Origin: an uncultured Clostridia bacterium
GTDB lineage: Bacteria > Bacillota > Clostridia > Lachnospirales > Anaerotignaceae
Length of the DNA stretch: 19,800 nt
Direction of reading: 5' to 3'
NCBI GenBank assembly: GCA_947036475.1
Contig: CAMQRG010000016.1
Span: 1 to 19,800 of the forward strand
The translations under genes and the position numbers were made by a program. The notes beneath the pieces are model-generated. The model saw only the letters and a program-made list of their open reading frames with translations. It was not told the DNA's origin and made no database searches. Position 1 is the first letter of the stretch; every line of letters begins with the position of its first letter. Shown one piece after another: positions 13,175 to 19,800 of the stretch.

Positions 13175-13795
13175 ATGCAAATCTTAAAATGTCAGGCCTG
13201 CGGCTCCAGCGATTTAGTCGCGGAACAGGGTGCGCTGGTCTGTTCCTTCTGCGGCAGAAAATATACGCGGGAAGAAAGCGAGCGAATATTAAGCGGTCCC
13301 GAAGCAGAAGCCCTTGCGTTTTCCTATATCGCCAAATCAGGCGAATACCGCCAGCAGGGGCAGACCTCTCTGGAAATACAGGCTCTTTTAAGCGCTTTGC
13401 AGGTAAACGGAAATATGCCGGATATCTGGGTGCGGCTTGGCAGGGCATACCGCAGCCTGGGCGCACACGAAAAAGCCCTTTCCTGCTACGAAAAGGCTCT
13501 TTCCCTCAACCCTTCCGACGGCGTAGCCTATGGCAACATCGGCGCAGTCTATCTCGTCCGCGGGCAGTTCCAGACTGCCTGTGAATACTACGAAAAAGGG
13601 CTTTCCCTTATCTCTCCGAACGATGTGGATTATGCCGCAACCCTCGGCAATTACGCCCTTGCAGTCGGTCAGGGCGGAGATAAAAAGAAGGCCGCAAAGC
13701 TGCTGAAGGAGGCGGAACGGCTGGGCTATCAGAGTGCGGACGCAGTACGTAAAAAGCTGGGGCTTTCCTTCCTGAATAAATTCCTGCCCTTCTGA
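13175..13795 (+). CDS. zinc-ribbon and TPR-repeat protein
   Basis: The 206-residue protein begins with a zinc ribbon: CQAC (C6, C9) and CSFC (C23, C26) around residues 6-26. About three tetratricopeptide repeats follow (about 80-185), with the typical pattern IWVRLGRAYRSLGAHEKALSCYEKALSLNPSDGVAYGNIGAVYLVRGQFQTACEYYEKGLSL. TPR domains serve as protein-protein scaffolds, so a partner-binding role is likely, but the partner is unknown. There is no membrane segment. I choose the ATG at 13175, which has GAGGTG about 8 bases upstream and puts the first cysteine pair near the N terminus. The open frame begins 16 codons earlier without a binding site. It is monocistronic between its own promoter and a strong terminator. 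Confidence 0.8.
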   Translation: MQILKCQACGSSDLVAEQGALVCSFCGRKYTREESERILSGPEAEALAFSYIAKSGEYRQQGQTSLEIQALLSALQVNGNMPDIWVRLGRAYRSLGAHEKALSCYEKALSLNPSDGVAYGNIGAVYLVRGQFQTACEYYEKGLSLISPNDVDYAATLGNYALAVGQGGDKKKAAKLLKEAERLGYQSADAVRKKLGLSFLNKFLPF

Positions 13796-13833
13796 TTTCC
13801 CATAGATTCCAGCGCAGATAAATGCAAAAATAT

Positions 13834-13879
13834 CAGGCATGGCTGTCCTCCCGCAGCGGATTTCAGCCATGCCTGTTTT
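13834..13879. terminator. terminator between converging TPR and GNAT genes
   Basis: A perfect 12-base stem CAGGCATGGCTG/CAGCCATGCCTG (13834-13845 with 13864-13875) with an 18-base loop is followed by TTTTGTTTG on the plus strand. On the minus strand ATATTTTTGC follows, so it may serve both directions. Confidence 0.85.
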
Positions 13880-13900
13880 GTTTGACAGTTCCTGATACTT

Positions 13901-14347
13901 TCATCGTTTCACCCAATAAACCATATCCCGCAGCGTCACGCCTTCCTCCACAATGGGGTGGTCATAATGCTCCGTAAAAAAGTTTTCCACACGATGTGAA
14001 AGCATGAACCCACAGTTTTCATAAAACGCCATCGTCCGGGGTGCTTCTCCTGTCCCTGCCAGCAGGCTTTTTCCTGCCCCGCCGCAGTCCGCCCAGACAT
14101 ACGCAATCATCGCTCTGCCCAGCCCATTTCTCTGGAATTCAGGCGCAACGGCAATGTTTTTCAGTTCATAGGCCTCCGGCGTTTCCCGCGTAACAACAGC
14201 CACTGCAGCAGCTGTCCCGTCTATCTCCATTACATACAGCGTCCCGCGTTCCAGATAACGGTCTATCATGTCCTCCTGTTCATCGCCCAGCAGCAAAAGC
14301 GGCAGAAATCGTTTCTTTTCCTGCTTAATTTTCCGTATCGTCCTCAT
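13901..14347 (-). CDS. GNAT-family N-acetyltransferase
   Basis: GNAT enzymes transfer an acetyl group from acetyl-CoA to an amine. The 148-residue product shows the acetyl-CoA-binding segment ELKNIAVAPEFQRNGLGRAMI (about residues 61-81, with QRNGLG as the phosphate-binding loop), and the C-terminal MAFYENCGFMLSHRVENFF motif usual in small-molecule acetyltransferases. The substrate cannot be deduced. The ATG at 14347 overlaps the ktrA stop codon (ATGA) and has AAGGTGG 7 bases upstream, so it is translationally coupled to the potassium transporter genes. A longer frame up to 14524 lies wholly inside ktrA and is not real. Confidence 0.88.
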   Translation of the reverse strand: MRTIRKIKQEKKRFLPLLLLGDEQEDMIDRYLERGTLYVMEIDGTAAAVAVVTRETPEAYELKNIAVAPEFQRNGLGRAMIAYVWADCGGAGKSLLAGTGEAPRTMAFYENCGFMLSHRVENFFTEHYDHPIVEEGVTLRDMVYWVKR

Positions 14348-14991
14348 TCCTTTGCCACCTTCAAAATGTCTTCTTCCGTGCCCATCACCATTAAATGCTC
14401 CCCTTCCCGGAACGCATAGTTCAAATCCGGCATCAGCTTCAGCACGCCGTCCTGCTTGATTCCCATAATATTCAGGCGGTAGCGGCTGCGGAAATTCATT
14501 TCCCGTATCGTTTTGCCCAGCCATTCCTTTCGGGGATTGATTTCCATGATGAAATATCCATCTCCCAGTTCCATACAGTCAAAAATATTGTCTGAACTTT
14601 CCTCTATGGCAATCCGTTCGGCAATATCCTTTTCCGGGTAAATAATGGCATTTGCACCATTGCGTAAAAGAAATTTCGCATGGATATCCTCGTCCGCCTT
14701 GCTCAAAACACGTTTTGCCCCCATTTCCTGCAAAAGACTTGTGATTTGCAGGCTGTTCTGGAAATTCGTTCCCATGCAGACAAAACAGGTGTCAAAGCTT
14801 TTCACCGAAAACGAACGCAAAACCTCCGGATTTGTACAGTCTCCAATTTTCGCGCTGACAACAAGCGGCAGAACATCTTCCACCGCGCTCTCATCTCTGT
14901 CAACTACCATAATCTCACATTTCAGCTTGGAAAGACTGCGGCATAAATGATGCCCAAACGAACCCATGCCGATTATCAAAAAAGATTTCAT
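14344..14991 (-). CDS. ktrA: Ktr/Trk potassium uptake regulatory subunit (RCK protein)
   Basis: KtrA/TrkA proteins form a cytoplasmic ring that binds NAD(H) or ATP/ADP and gates the KtrB/TrkH channel. The 215-residue protein has an RCK_N Rossmann domain with GMGSFG (8-13) and the acidic end of strand 2 (D31), followed by an RCK_C domain (about 135-215, WLGKTIREMNFRSRYRLNIMGI and FREGEHLMVMGTEEDI). The length of about 215 is that of the short KtrA type, not the duplicated TrkA of Proteobacteria. RCK_C domains of this type bind cyclic di-AMP in Firmicutes (family knowledge). The ATG at 14991 has AGGTGA 6 bases upstream and lies 9 bases after ktrB. The GNAT gene overlaps its stop codon. Confidence 0.92.
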   Translation of the reverse strand: MKSFLIIGMGSFGHHLCRSLSKLKCEIMVVDRDESAVEDVLPLVVSAKIGDCTNPEVLRSFSVKSFDTCFVCMGTNFQNSLQITSLLQEMGAKRVLSKADEDIHAKFLLRNGANAIIYPEKDIAERIAIEESSDNIFDCMELGDGYFIMEINPRKEWLGKTIREMNFRSRYRLNIMGIKQDGVLKLMPDLNYAFREGEHLMVMGTEEDILKVAKE

Positions 14992-15000
14992 ATTCTCACC

Positions 15001-16341
15001 TCACCCAACAGTCAGCCGTTCCGCAGGAAAACGCACCGGCGGCCTGGCCTTCTTTTCCAAAAGCGCAACAGCAAACGATGCACTGCCAACCCTGCCGCAA
15101 TACATCAGGAACATAATTACCCCGCAGGAAACAGGCGTCAGTTCCCGCGTGATTCCCGTTGTCATGCCAACCGTCCCCAGAGCCGAAAAGACTTCAAACA
15201 GTACGTCTGTCAGCGGAAGGGGCTGCAAGCCGCAGAGCAGGAGCGTACCTGCCGTTGCCAGCAGGATATGCAGCATAAACACCGTAACTGCTTTGCGCAG
15301 AAGTTCCCCCGTCAGGCTTCGTCCAAATATATGCGCATCTTGCTCATGCCGGATAGACGAAATGGCATAAACCAGCAGTACAGTAAGCGTTGTCGTTTTC
15401 ACGCCGCCCGCAGTAGAGCCGGGGCTGCCGCCAATGAACATCAGGAGCATCGTCAAAAGTTTTTCGCCATCTGCCAGCGCGGCAGTATCCACCGTATTAA
15501 AACCTGCCGTTCTTGCTGTGCAGGATTGGAACAGAGCGGCAAGCGCCCGTTCCCCTGCGGGCAGCCCCGCAAGCACGCCATGCCGTTCCAGAAGCAGCGT
15601 TCCCGCCATTCCTCCCAGCAGCAAAATCATCGTCATACATAGCACAATTTTCGTTTGCAGGCGATATTTTTTCCAATGATGCCTGTTGCGGAGCAGGTCC
15701 TCCCAAACCAGAAAACCCAGTCCGCCTGTTACAATCAATATCATTACTGTCAGATTGACAAGTACGTCCCCGCGATAGCTGACGAGCGAGGAAAACGCCT
15801 CTTTTTCTCCCATCAGGTCAAATCCTGCATTGCAGAATGCTGAAACCGCATGGAACACGCTGTAAAACAGCCCTTTCTCCCAGCCAAATTCCGGCACAAA
15901 GCGGAACGCCAGTAATGCCGCGCCTACCAGTTCAAAGAAAAATGTGCCCGCAACAATTTCTTTTGTCAGCCGGAGTACGCCGCCAATCTGCGTAGAATTG
16001 ATGCTTTCCACCATTACTTCCCTGTAACGCAGGCGTACACGCCGCCGCAAAAGCAGCAAAAGCCGCAGGGAAATTGTCATAAAACCCAGCCCACCAATTT
16101 GAATCAGACAGAGTATTACAATCTGCCCGAATGTCGACCAATGCACCGCTGTATCTACCAATGCAAGCCCCGTTACACAGGAGGCTGAAACCGATGTAAA
16201 CAGCGCCTGTAAAGGCGTCGTCATGCCCTCCCGCGCAGAAATGGGCAGCAGAAGTAATAGCGTTCCTGCCAGTATGACCGCCGCATATCCCGCCGCTACA
16301 ATTTGCAGATTTGAAAACTTCATGCCGCTCCTGTCGCGCAT
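15001..16341 (-). CDS. ktrB: Ktr/Trk potassium channel subunit
   Basis: This is the membrane-embedded K+ (or Na+-dependent K+) translocating subunit. The 446-residue protein has four repeated M1-P-M2 units with selectivity-filter segments SASCVTGLA (about 53-61), SAFCNAGFD (about 180), CTARTAGFNT (about 285) and LGTVGMTTGIT (near 405); the glycines conserved in each filter are present. GGSPGSTAGGVKT, the conserved loop before the last repeat, is also visible. I prefer the ATG at 16341, which has GGAGG at 7 bases spacing. The ATG at 16347 is only one base from that site, and a further ATG lies at 16323. It forms an operon with ktrA and the GNAT gene. No promoter or cyclic di-AMP riboswitch was recognised upstream. 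Confidence 0.93.
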   Translation of the reverse strand: MRDRSGMKFSNLQIVAAGYAAVILAGTLLLLLPISAREGMTTPLQALFTSVSASCVTGLALVDTAVHWSTFGQIVILCLIQIGGLGFMTISLRLLLLLRRRVRLRYREVMVESINSTQIGGVLRLTKEIVAGTFFFELVGAALLAFRFVPEFGWEKGLFYSVFHAVSAFCNAGFDLMGEKEAFSSLVSYRGDVLVNLTVMILIVTGGLGFLVWEDLLRNRHHWKKYRLQTKIVLCMTMILLLGGMAGTLLLERHGVLAGLPAGERALAALFQSCTARTAGFNTVDTAALADGEKLLTMLLMFIGGSPGSTAGGVKTTTLTVLLVYAISSIRHEQDAHIFGRSLTGELLRKAVTVFMLHILLATAGTLLLCGLQPLPLTDVLFEVFSALGTVGMTTGITRELTPVSCGVIMFLMYCGRVGSASFAVALLEKKARPPVRFPAERLTVG

Positions 16342-16581
16342 TGCCATTCCTCCGTTTCAGACAAAGGGGAAAGCACGTTTTGTCACATGTAAAATGCCCG
16401 ACCCTCCAGCCTAAAATCAGCACCTTGCTTCGCAAAGTTACGCTTTACTACGCAAAGACAAATGCTAAAAAATCAATTCTCTCCACGAAACGCAGTTTCG
16501 CACAATACTCTTTGCTTCTTTCTCTTAGAGAAAGAAGCAGGGTTTGGGACAAAGTCCCAAGGTCTTAATTTTTCCATTCTT
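16342..16581. repeat. intergenic region with three clustered hairpins, possible dispersed repeat
   Basis: Between the HD gene and ktrB, three perfect inverted repeats follow one another: CGAAAC-GCA-GTTTCG (16486-16500), an 11-base stem GCTTCTTTCTC/GAGAAAGAAGC (16514-16538, three-base loop) and TTGGGAC-AAA-GTCCCAA (16544-16560). The core CGCAAAG also occurs twice upstream (16431-16437 and 16451-16457). None is followed by a clear T tract in the minus direction, so these look more like an intergenic repeat or RNA structure than simple terminators, though the first stem met after the HD stop may still end that operon. Confidence 0.55.
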
Positions 16582-17145
16582 TTACTTGCCCCGCTCTATT
16601 TTCTCCCTCGTGTCCAGCACAGCCAGCGCGCGCAGGCTTTTCAGCTTCGGCTCCGCCTCCGCCTCCTTCGCGCCATAGGTCTGGTTCAACTCATATTCCA
16701 AAAGCAGCCAGCTGGAAAGCGGCGCTTCGTTATGCTGGACAACAGCCTCCAGTTTGTCCAGCGCCTTGTATATCTTCGCCTCCCGCGTTTCCAGCGCGAG
16801 CATCTCCTCAAACAATGCCTTTATCTTCCCACTCTGCGGTTCCGGCAGCGTATCCAAAAGCTGAAACAGAACATCATCTTCATGCGCAGAATCCGCCTCC
16901 GTTTTCAGGAAAGAAGGAATATCCCCCGTAATCGCTTCGCCCAAATCATGAAGGATACACATGCGTATGATTTTATTGAAATCCGCGCCCTCTATCTCAT
17001 CTTCCAAAAGCAGCGCCATCAGCGACGCGCGCCAGCTATGCTCTGCTACGCTTTCCGGCCTGCCCTTGCTGGTGACAGAATGGCGTGTGTTGTCCTTCAA
17101 ATGCTCTGCAATATGCAGAAAATCAATAAATTCCCTGTCCGTCAT
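16582..17145 (-). CDS. HD-domain phosphohydrolase (YfbR/HDDC2-like)
   Basis: HD-domain enzymes are metal-dependent phosphohydrolases. The 187-residue product has the conserved metal ligands: H36 (ESVAEHSWRA), the HD pair H66-D67 (RMCILHDLGEAITGDIP), and a late aspartate D130 (IYKALDKLEAVVQHNE). The HDLGEAITGDIP signature is that of the YfbR-like 5'-deoxynucleotidase group. The ATG at 17145 overlaps the thymidine kinase stop codon (ATGA) and follows a GGAGGAA site, so it is translationally coupled to tdk. A dNMP phosphatase next to a kinase that makes dTMP would fit control of the deoxynucleotide pool, but the exact substrate is inferred from the family. Confidence 0.88.
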   Translation of the reverse strand: MTDREFIDFLHIAEHLKDNTRHSVTSKGRPESVAEHSWRASLMALLLEDEIEGADFNKIIRMCILHDLGEAITGDIPSFLKTEADSAHEDDVLFQLLDTLPEPQSGKIKALFEEMLALETREAKIYKALDKLEAVVQHNEAPLSSWLLLEYELNQTYGAKEAEAEPKLKSLRALAVLDTREKIERGK

Positions 17146-17732
17146 ACAGTTTCCTCCCCCTTTGCCTGCGCTTTCTTCCAACATTTATAACACATGGGGC
17201 GGTATGCTTCGTTTCCGCCCAGAAAAACCTGCTCTCCCTCTGTTACAACATTCCCGTCACTGTCCAGCCGGGCGTTTACCATCGCTTTGCCGCCGCATGT
17301 GCAGACGGTTTTCAGCTCCGTAATAGAATCTGCAAGCTCAAAAAGCCTTGCGCTCCCCGGGAACAGTTTCGTCTGGAAATCCGTCCGCAGGCCAAAGCAG
17401 AACACAGGCACGTTGTACTGGTCTACCACGTCGCGCAGCTGTTCAATCTGAGCCGGTGTGAAAAACTGTGCCTCGTCCGCAATAATCACGTCGTAAAACT
17501 CACGTTCTCTGTCCCGAAACGTCTGAAACAAATCCGTTTCTGCGGTAATCGCATCAGCCTTGTCCTCCAGCCCAATGCGGGAATAGACCTTGTCCACACC
17601 ATAACGCGTATCTGCCGCAGGCTTGATGAGCCAGACCCGCATTCCCTGTTCTTCATAATTAAACTTTGTTGTCAACGCCTGTGCAGATTTAGAACTCCCC
17701 ATCACGCCAAACCTGAAATATAACTTTGCCAT
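17142..17732 (-). CDS. tdk: thymidine kinase
   Basis: Type II thymidine kinase phosphorylates thymidine (and deoxyuridine) to the monophosphate with ATP in nucleotide salvage. The 196-residue product has the P-loop region GVMGSSKS (9-16, serine replaces the usual glycine before KS), the Walker B DEAQ (86-89, E87 as catalytic base), the thymidine-binding segment LRTDFQTKLFPGS (115-127), and zinc ligands CTC (C144, C146) and CYKC (C181, C184). The EGEQVFLGGNEAYRP lasso loop is also present. The layout resembles the Escherichia coli-type enzyme. The ATG at 17732 has GGGAGGA 5-6 bases upstream. A sigma-A-like promoter lies 43 bases upstream, and the HD gene overlaps its end. Confidence 0.95.
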   Translation of the reverse strand: MAKLYFRFGVMGSSKSAQALTTKFNYEEQGMRVWLIKPAADTRYGVDKVYSRIGLEDKADAITAETDLFQTFRDREREFYDVIIADEAQFFTPAQIEQLRDVVDQYNVPVFCFGLRTDFQTKLFPGSARLFELADSITELKTVCTCGGKAMVNARLDSDGNVVTEGEQVFLGGNEAYRPMCYKCWKKAQAKGEETV

Positions 17733-17774
17733 TTCTTCCTCCCGCTATCCAGCTTATTTTCTTTTCCGGCAACC

Positions 17775-17803
17775 ATCATACCACAAAACAACAAAAGAAT
17801 CAA
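17775..17803 (-). promoter_or_regulatory. promoter of the tdk-HD operon
   Basis: TTGATT (-35, 17803-17798) and TATGAT (-10, 17780-17775) on the minus strand are 17 bases apart. Predicted leader is about 36 bases. Confidence 0.65.
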
Positions 17804-17810
17804 AAAGAGC

Positions 17811-17826
17811 TTTCACAAAAGTGAAA
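17811..17826. promoter_or_regulatory. inverted repeat upstream of the tdk promoter
   Basis: TTTCAC-AAAA-GTGAAA is a perfect 6-base inverted repeat with a four-base spacer. It lies 8 bases upstream of the tdk -35 box, a place for an activator or repressor. It can also form a hairpin. Confidence 0.4.
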
Positions 17827-17875
17827 ATCCTGCCGTAAAGCATTTTTCTTTTCTCGGCAAAAAGGCTGGCATTCA

Positions 17876-17904
17876 TTGCAAAATCTGCCTCCATATGCTA
17901 AAAC
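17876..17904 (+). promoter_or_regulatory. putative promoter of the 90-aa orphan gene
   Basis: TTGCAA (17876-17881) and TAAAAC (17899-17904) are 17 bases apart, with TGC before the -10 (extended -10). Each box matches the consensus at four of six positions. Confidence 0.4.
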
Positions 17905-17944
17905 AGCCACATAAAACAGCAAAAATAAAGGAAGGTGTTATATC

Positions 17945-18217
17945 ATGAAAGTCATATATAACTATAATTCGTTTGATGCACTTTCTTCCAAAAACTTAGG
18001 TTTTGTAACACAAAAAAATTTTAATGTCCTGACGCTTGAACAGCTCAAAAGCGTTCAAACGAAGTTGATTGAAACAGATTATAAAAGCGGCGTCACTCCG
18101 GAAGAACTGGATGAAATTTTTGAAAAATGTACAGACGTCATCGCCTCATGTGCCGGTTTCCGTACCTGGGAAGAACTGGTGCGGAAAAACGCTGCCGCGC
18201 AGTCAAAAAAACAGTGA
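17945..18217 (+). CDS. hypothetical protein, 90 aa
   Basis: I do not recognise this protein. It is soluble, has no signal peptide, and has a mostly helical C-terminal part (about 29-85, LTLEQLKSVQTKLIETDYKSGVTPEELDEIFEKCTDVIASCAG) with an EF-hand-unlike acidic helix, and a lysine-rich tail. The start at 17945 is supported by an AGGAAGGTG ribosome binding site 7 bases upstream, and a terminator hairpin lies 54 bases after the stop. It is monocistronic. Codon use and the strong binding site support a real gene. It may be a lineage-specific small protein. Confidence 0.75.
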   Translation: MKVIYNYNSFDALSSKNLGFVTQKNFNVLTLEQLKSVQTKLIETDYKSGVTPEELDEIFEKCTDVIASCAGFRTWEELVRKNAAAQSKKQ

Positions 18218-18271
18218 CATACATAGCCTGTCCTGTTTATGGAACTTGATAAAAATATTCCCCACGCAAAC

Positions 18272-18297
18272 AGAAAGAGCCTTCGCAGGCTCTTTCT
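18272..18297 (+). terminator. terminator after the 90-aa gene
   Basis: A perfect 11-base stem AGAAAGAGCCT/AGGCTCTTTCT (18272-18282 with 18287-18297) with a TCGC loop. The T tract (CTTTCTT) forms part of the stem base. Confidence 0.8.
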
Positions 18298-18494
18298 TAA
18301 AAGGGGAGGGTATGTATTACTATGTTATTTGCTGTCCTTTCTGAAGGACAATTTAATCATAAAATATTATTGTGAATTTGGTGTGTAGGGTTTGTGAACT
18401 TTTTGTAAACTTTATCCAGCACTTCTCAAACCGGCTTTTTCCGCCGTTTTTCAAAAAATAAGTCGATATTTTTCGTCTCTTTTGCATTTTCTGA

Positions 18495-18523
18495 TTGCTT
18501 TGCGGCACAGTATGGTATATGAT
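18495..18523 (+). promoter_or_regulatory. promoter of rnr
   Basis: TTGCTT (18495-18500) and TATGAT (18518-18523) are exactly 17 bases apart. The predicted transcript has a leader of about 124 bases before the ATG at 18654. Confidence 0.6.
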
Positions 18524-18653
18524 AGGAAAAGACTGCCTGCGCAGCCAAAACCAGACCTGTTAGATTTGACACCTTTTTACCGCATCTAACCCGCCCAAGA
18601 AAGGCGGCTGTTTTGCATAATAACCCCTACAAGAATAAGGAGAACAGATTTCT

Positions 18654-19754
18654 ATGGAAGAAACAACACTGATGAAAGAACGGAAAAAGCGAATACTGGC
18701 TTATATGGAAAGCGAAGAATACCGCCCAATGAAACGTAAGGAACTGCGGATAATGCTCTCTGTACCAGCCGAAGACAAAGAAAAATTTGACATGCTGCTG
18801 GACGAACTTCTCGCGGAAGGGCATATTTTTGAAACAAAAAAAGGCAGAATCGCGGCAGCAAAGGACCTGCAAATGGCAACCGGCACATTCAGCGGCCACA
18901 ATCGTGGCTTTGGTTTTGTCACTCCCGATGAAGGTGACGAGGATATTTTTATCCCCGCAAGCGAAACAAACGGCGCGATGCAGAAGGACCGTGTACTTTT
19001 CAAGGTCCTCCATAAAGCAGAGCCGGGAAAAAAGGCGGACGGCGTAATCATACGCGTTCTGGAACGCGGTACAACGCACATTGTCGGCATTTATGAAGAA
19101 AGCCGCCAGCATGGGCGCAGCTTCGGTTTTGTAACAGCAGACGACAGAAAAATTTCGCGCGATATTTTTATTCCCAAAGAAAACAGCGCAGGCGCAGTCA
19201 CAGGGCATAAGGTCGTTGTGGAAATCACAGATTACGGCGAAGACAGACGCAACCCTGAAGGGCGCGTTATTGAAATACTGGGGCATATCAACGACCCCGG
19301 CGTGGATATTCTTTCCGTTATCCGTCAGCATGACCTTGCGGTGGAATTTCCCGATGAGGTGTACCGCGAAATCGAACATACAGAAACAGCGCCATCGCCG
19401 GAAGAACTGGAAAACCGGGAGGATTTGCGGGACGTACTCACCATCACCATCGACGGAGAAGATGCGAAGGATTTAGATGATGCCGTTTCCCTCAGTCGGC
19501 TGGAAAACGGCAGCTTTCTGCTGGGCGTGCATATTGCGGACGTTTCGCATTATGTGCGCGAACGGACGGAACTGGACAGAGAGGCTTATGCGCGCGGCAC
19601 AAGCGTTTACCTTGTGGACAGAGTCATTCCCATGCTGCCGCACAAGCTGAGCAACGGCATCTGCTCTCTGAACCCACATGCAGACAGGCTGACGCTGAGC
19701 TGCATCATGGAGATTGACAAAAAAGGCAATGTCACCGGACACAGGGTAGTGGAA
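18654..19754 (+). CDS. rnr: ribonuclease R, 3' end missing at contig edge
   Basis: RNase R is a processive 3'-to-5' exoribonuclease that degrades structured RNA and takes part in tmRNA-linked quality control. The visible 367 residues show an N-terminal winged-helix domain (about 8-70), two cold-shock-like OB domains (GTFSGHNRGFGFV, 77-89, and RQHGRSFGFV, 151-160), and the start of the RNB catalytic domain with IDGEDAKDLDDAV (D267, D273, D275, D276 bind the catalytic metals). A full-length protein has about 700 residues, so roughly half is missing, including the rest of RNB and the S1 domain. The ATG at 18654 follows AAGGAG at 11 bases. The gene does not end at the TGA at 19773: residues after E367 (LSLIHI) are encoded by adapter sequence. 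Confidence 0.94.
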
Positions 19755-19800
19755 CTGTCTCTTATACACATCTGACGCTGCCGACGACTCCTTACGTGTA
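19755..19800. other. Illumina Nextera adapter contamination (assembly artefact)
   Basis: From 19755 the sequence is the Nextera mosaic end CTGTCTCTTATACACATCT (19755-19773), then GACGCTGCCGACGA (19774-19787), the i5-side read adapter. Next comes the 8-base CTCCTTAC (19788-19795), the reverse complement of i5 index 505 (GTAAGGAG), and GTGTA (19796-19800), the start of the P5 end. This is read-through from a short library fragment, not organismal DNA. Confidence 0.98.

Larger units (their letters stand above)
18218..18653. other. long intergenic region upstream of rnr
   Basis: These 436 bases hold the terminator of the 90-aa gene, a 10-codon open frame (18312-18344, ATG behind AGGGGAGGG) that runs into a hairpin TGTCCTT/AAGGACA (18333-18350), an AT-rich stretch, the rnr promoter (18495-18523), and an rnr leader of about 120 bases with two stems: GTTAGAT/ATCTAAC (18559-18590) and CCGCC/GGCGG (18591-18607). 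No longer gene is visible. Confidence 0.55.

Noticed and set aside
13388..13870. 160-codon minus-strand open frame
   Set aside because: Antisense to the TPR gene and reading through its terminator.
16342..16440. Cyclic di-AMP riboswitch (ydaO type) ahead of ktrB
   Set aside because: Such riboswitches often precede Ktr genes, but I could not recognise the conserved core, and the leader is short and pyrimidine-poor.
16462..17190. 242-codon plus-strand open frame
   Set aside because: Antisense to the HD-domain gene, whose metal-binding motifs are intact, and running through the hairpin cluster.
18627..19379. 250-codon minus-strand open frame rich in Phe and Cys
   Set aside because: Antisense to rnr, which has complete domain motifs; the composition is typical of a reverse-strand shadow.
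19473..19769. Minus-strand frame starting MYKRQ
   Set aside because: The start comes from the Nextera mosaic end; the rest is antisense to rnr. A known artefact pattern.
19755..19775. The LSLIHI C terminus and stop codon of RNase R
   Set aside because: Encoded by adapter sequence. The gene is truncated by the contig end, not by a real stop codon.

Overview
The window looks like chromosomal DNA from an anaerobic, endospore-forming Firmicute of the Clostridia, most likely Lachnospirales. The reasons are a complete spoIIIA sporulation operon, a Clostridia-style dcw start (mraZ-rsmH-ftsL-PASTA transpeptidase), purine-rich AGGAGG-type ribosome binding sites and sigma-A-like promoters with 17-base spacers. 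The last 46 bases are not genomic: they are Illumina Nextera adapter read-through, so the right edge is the end of a contig.

Layout from left to right. Bases 1-290 hold a small hypothetical gene on the minus strand with its own promoter, and the ribosome binding site of a further gene beyond the edge. Bases 355-5545 are the eight-gene spoIIIA operon (AA to AH, minus strand), which encodes the mother-cell half of the SpoIIIA-SpoIIQ channel. A 173-175-base element with terminal inverted repeats sits exactly between spoIIIAE and spoIIIAF. After a 418-base AT-rich spacer comes a plus-strand group: a LytTR regulator with a degenerate receiver-like half, an SGNH/GDSL esterase with its own promoter and an operator-like palindrome, and a SUKH/SMI1-KNR4 protein. 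A bidirectional terminator separates this group from the converging dcw genes (PASTA transpeptidase, ftsL, rsmH, mraZ on the minus strand). The mraZ promoter is followed by phased 10-base GTGG repeats, the expected MraZ operator.

The middle right part holds a secreted or membrane-anchored 57-residue peptide and a zinc-ribbon TPR protein (plus strand). Then follow, on the minus strand, a GNAT acetyltransferase coupled to a Ktr/Trk potassium uptake pair (ktrA, ktrB), a cluster of intergenic hairpins, and thymidine kinase translationally coupled to an HD-domain phosphohydrolase. On the plus strand again come a 90-residue orphan protein and the first half of RNase R, cut by the contig end.

Most of the window is ordinary core genome. 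The points I find most worth checking are the MITE-like element inside the spoIIIA operon, the MraZ box array, the palindrome at the SGNH promoter together with the orphan LytTR protein, the direct repeats ahead of the small peptide gene, and the adapter contamination. I see no convincing new multi-gene system such as a defence island, CRISPR array or biosynthetic cluster. No tRNA or rRNA gene was recognised.
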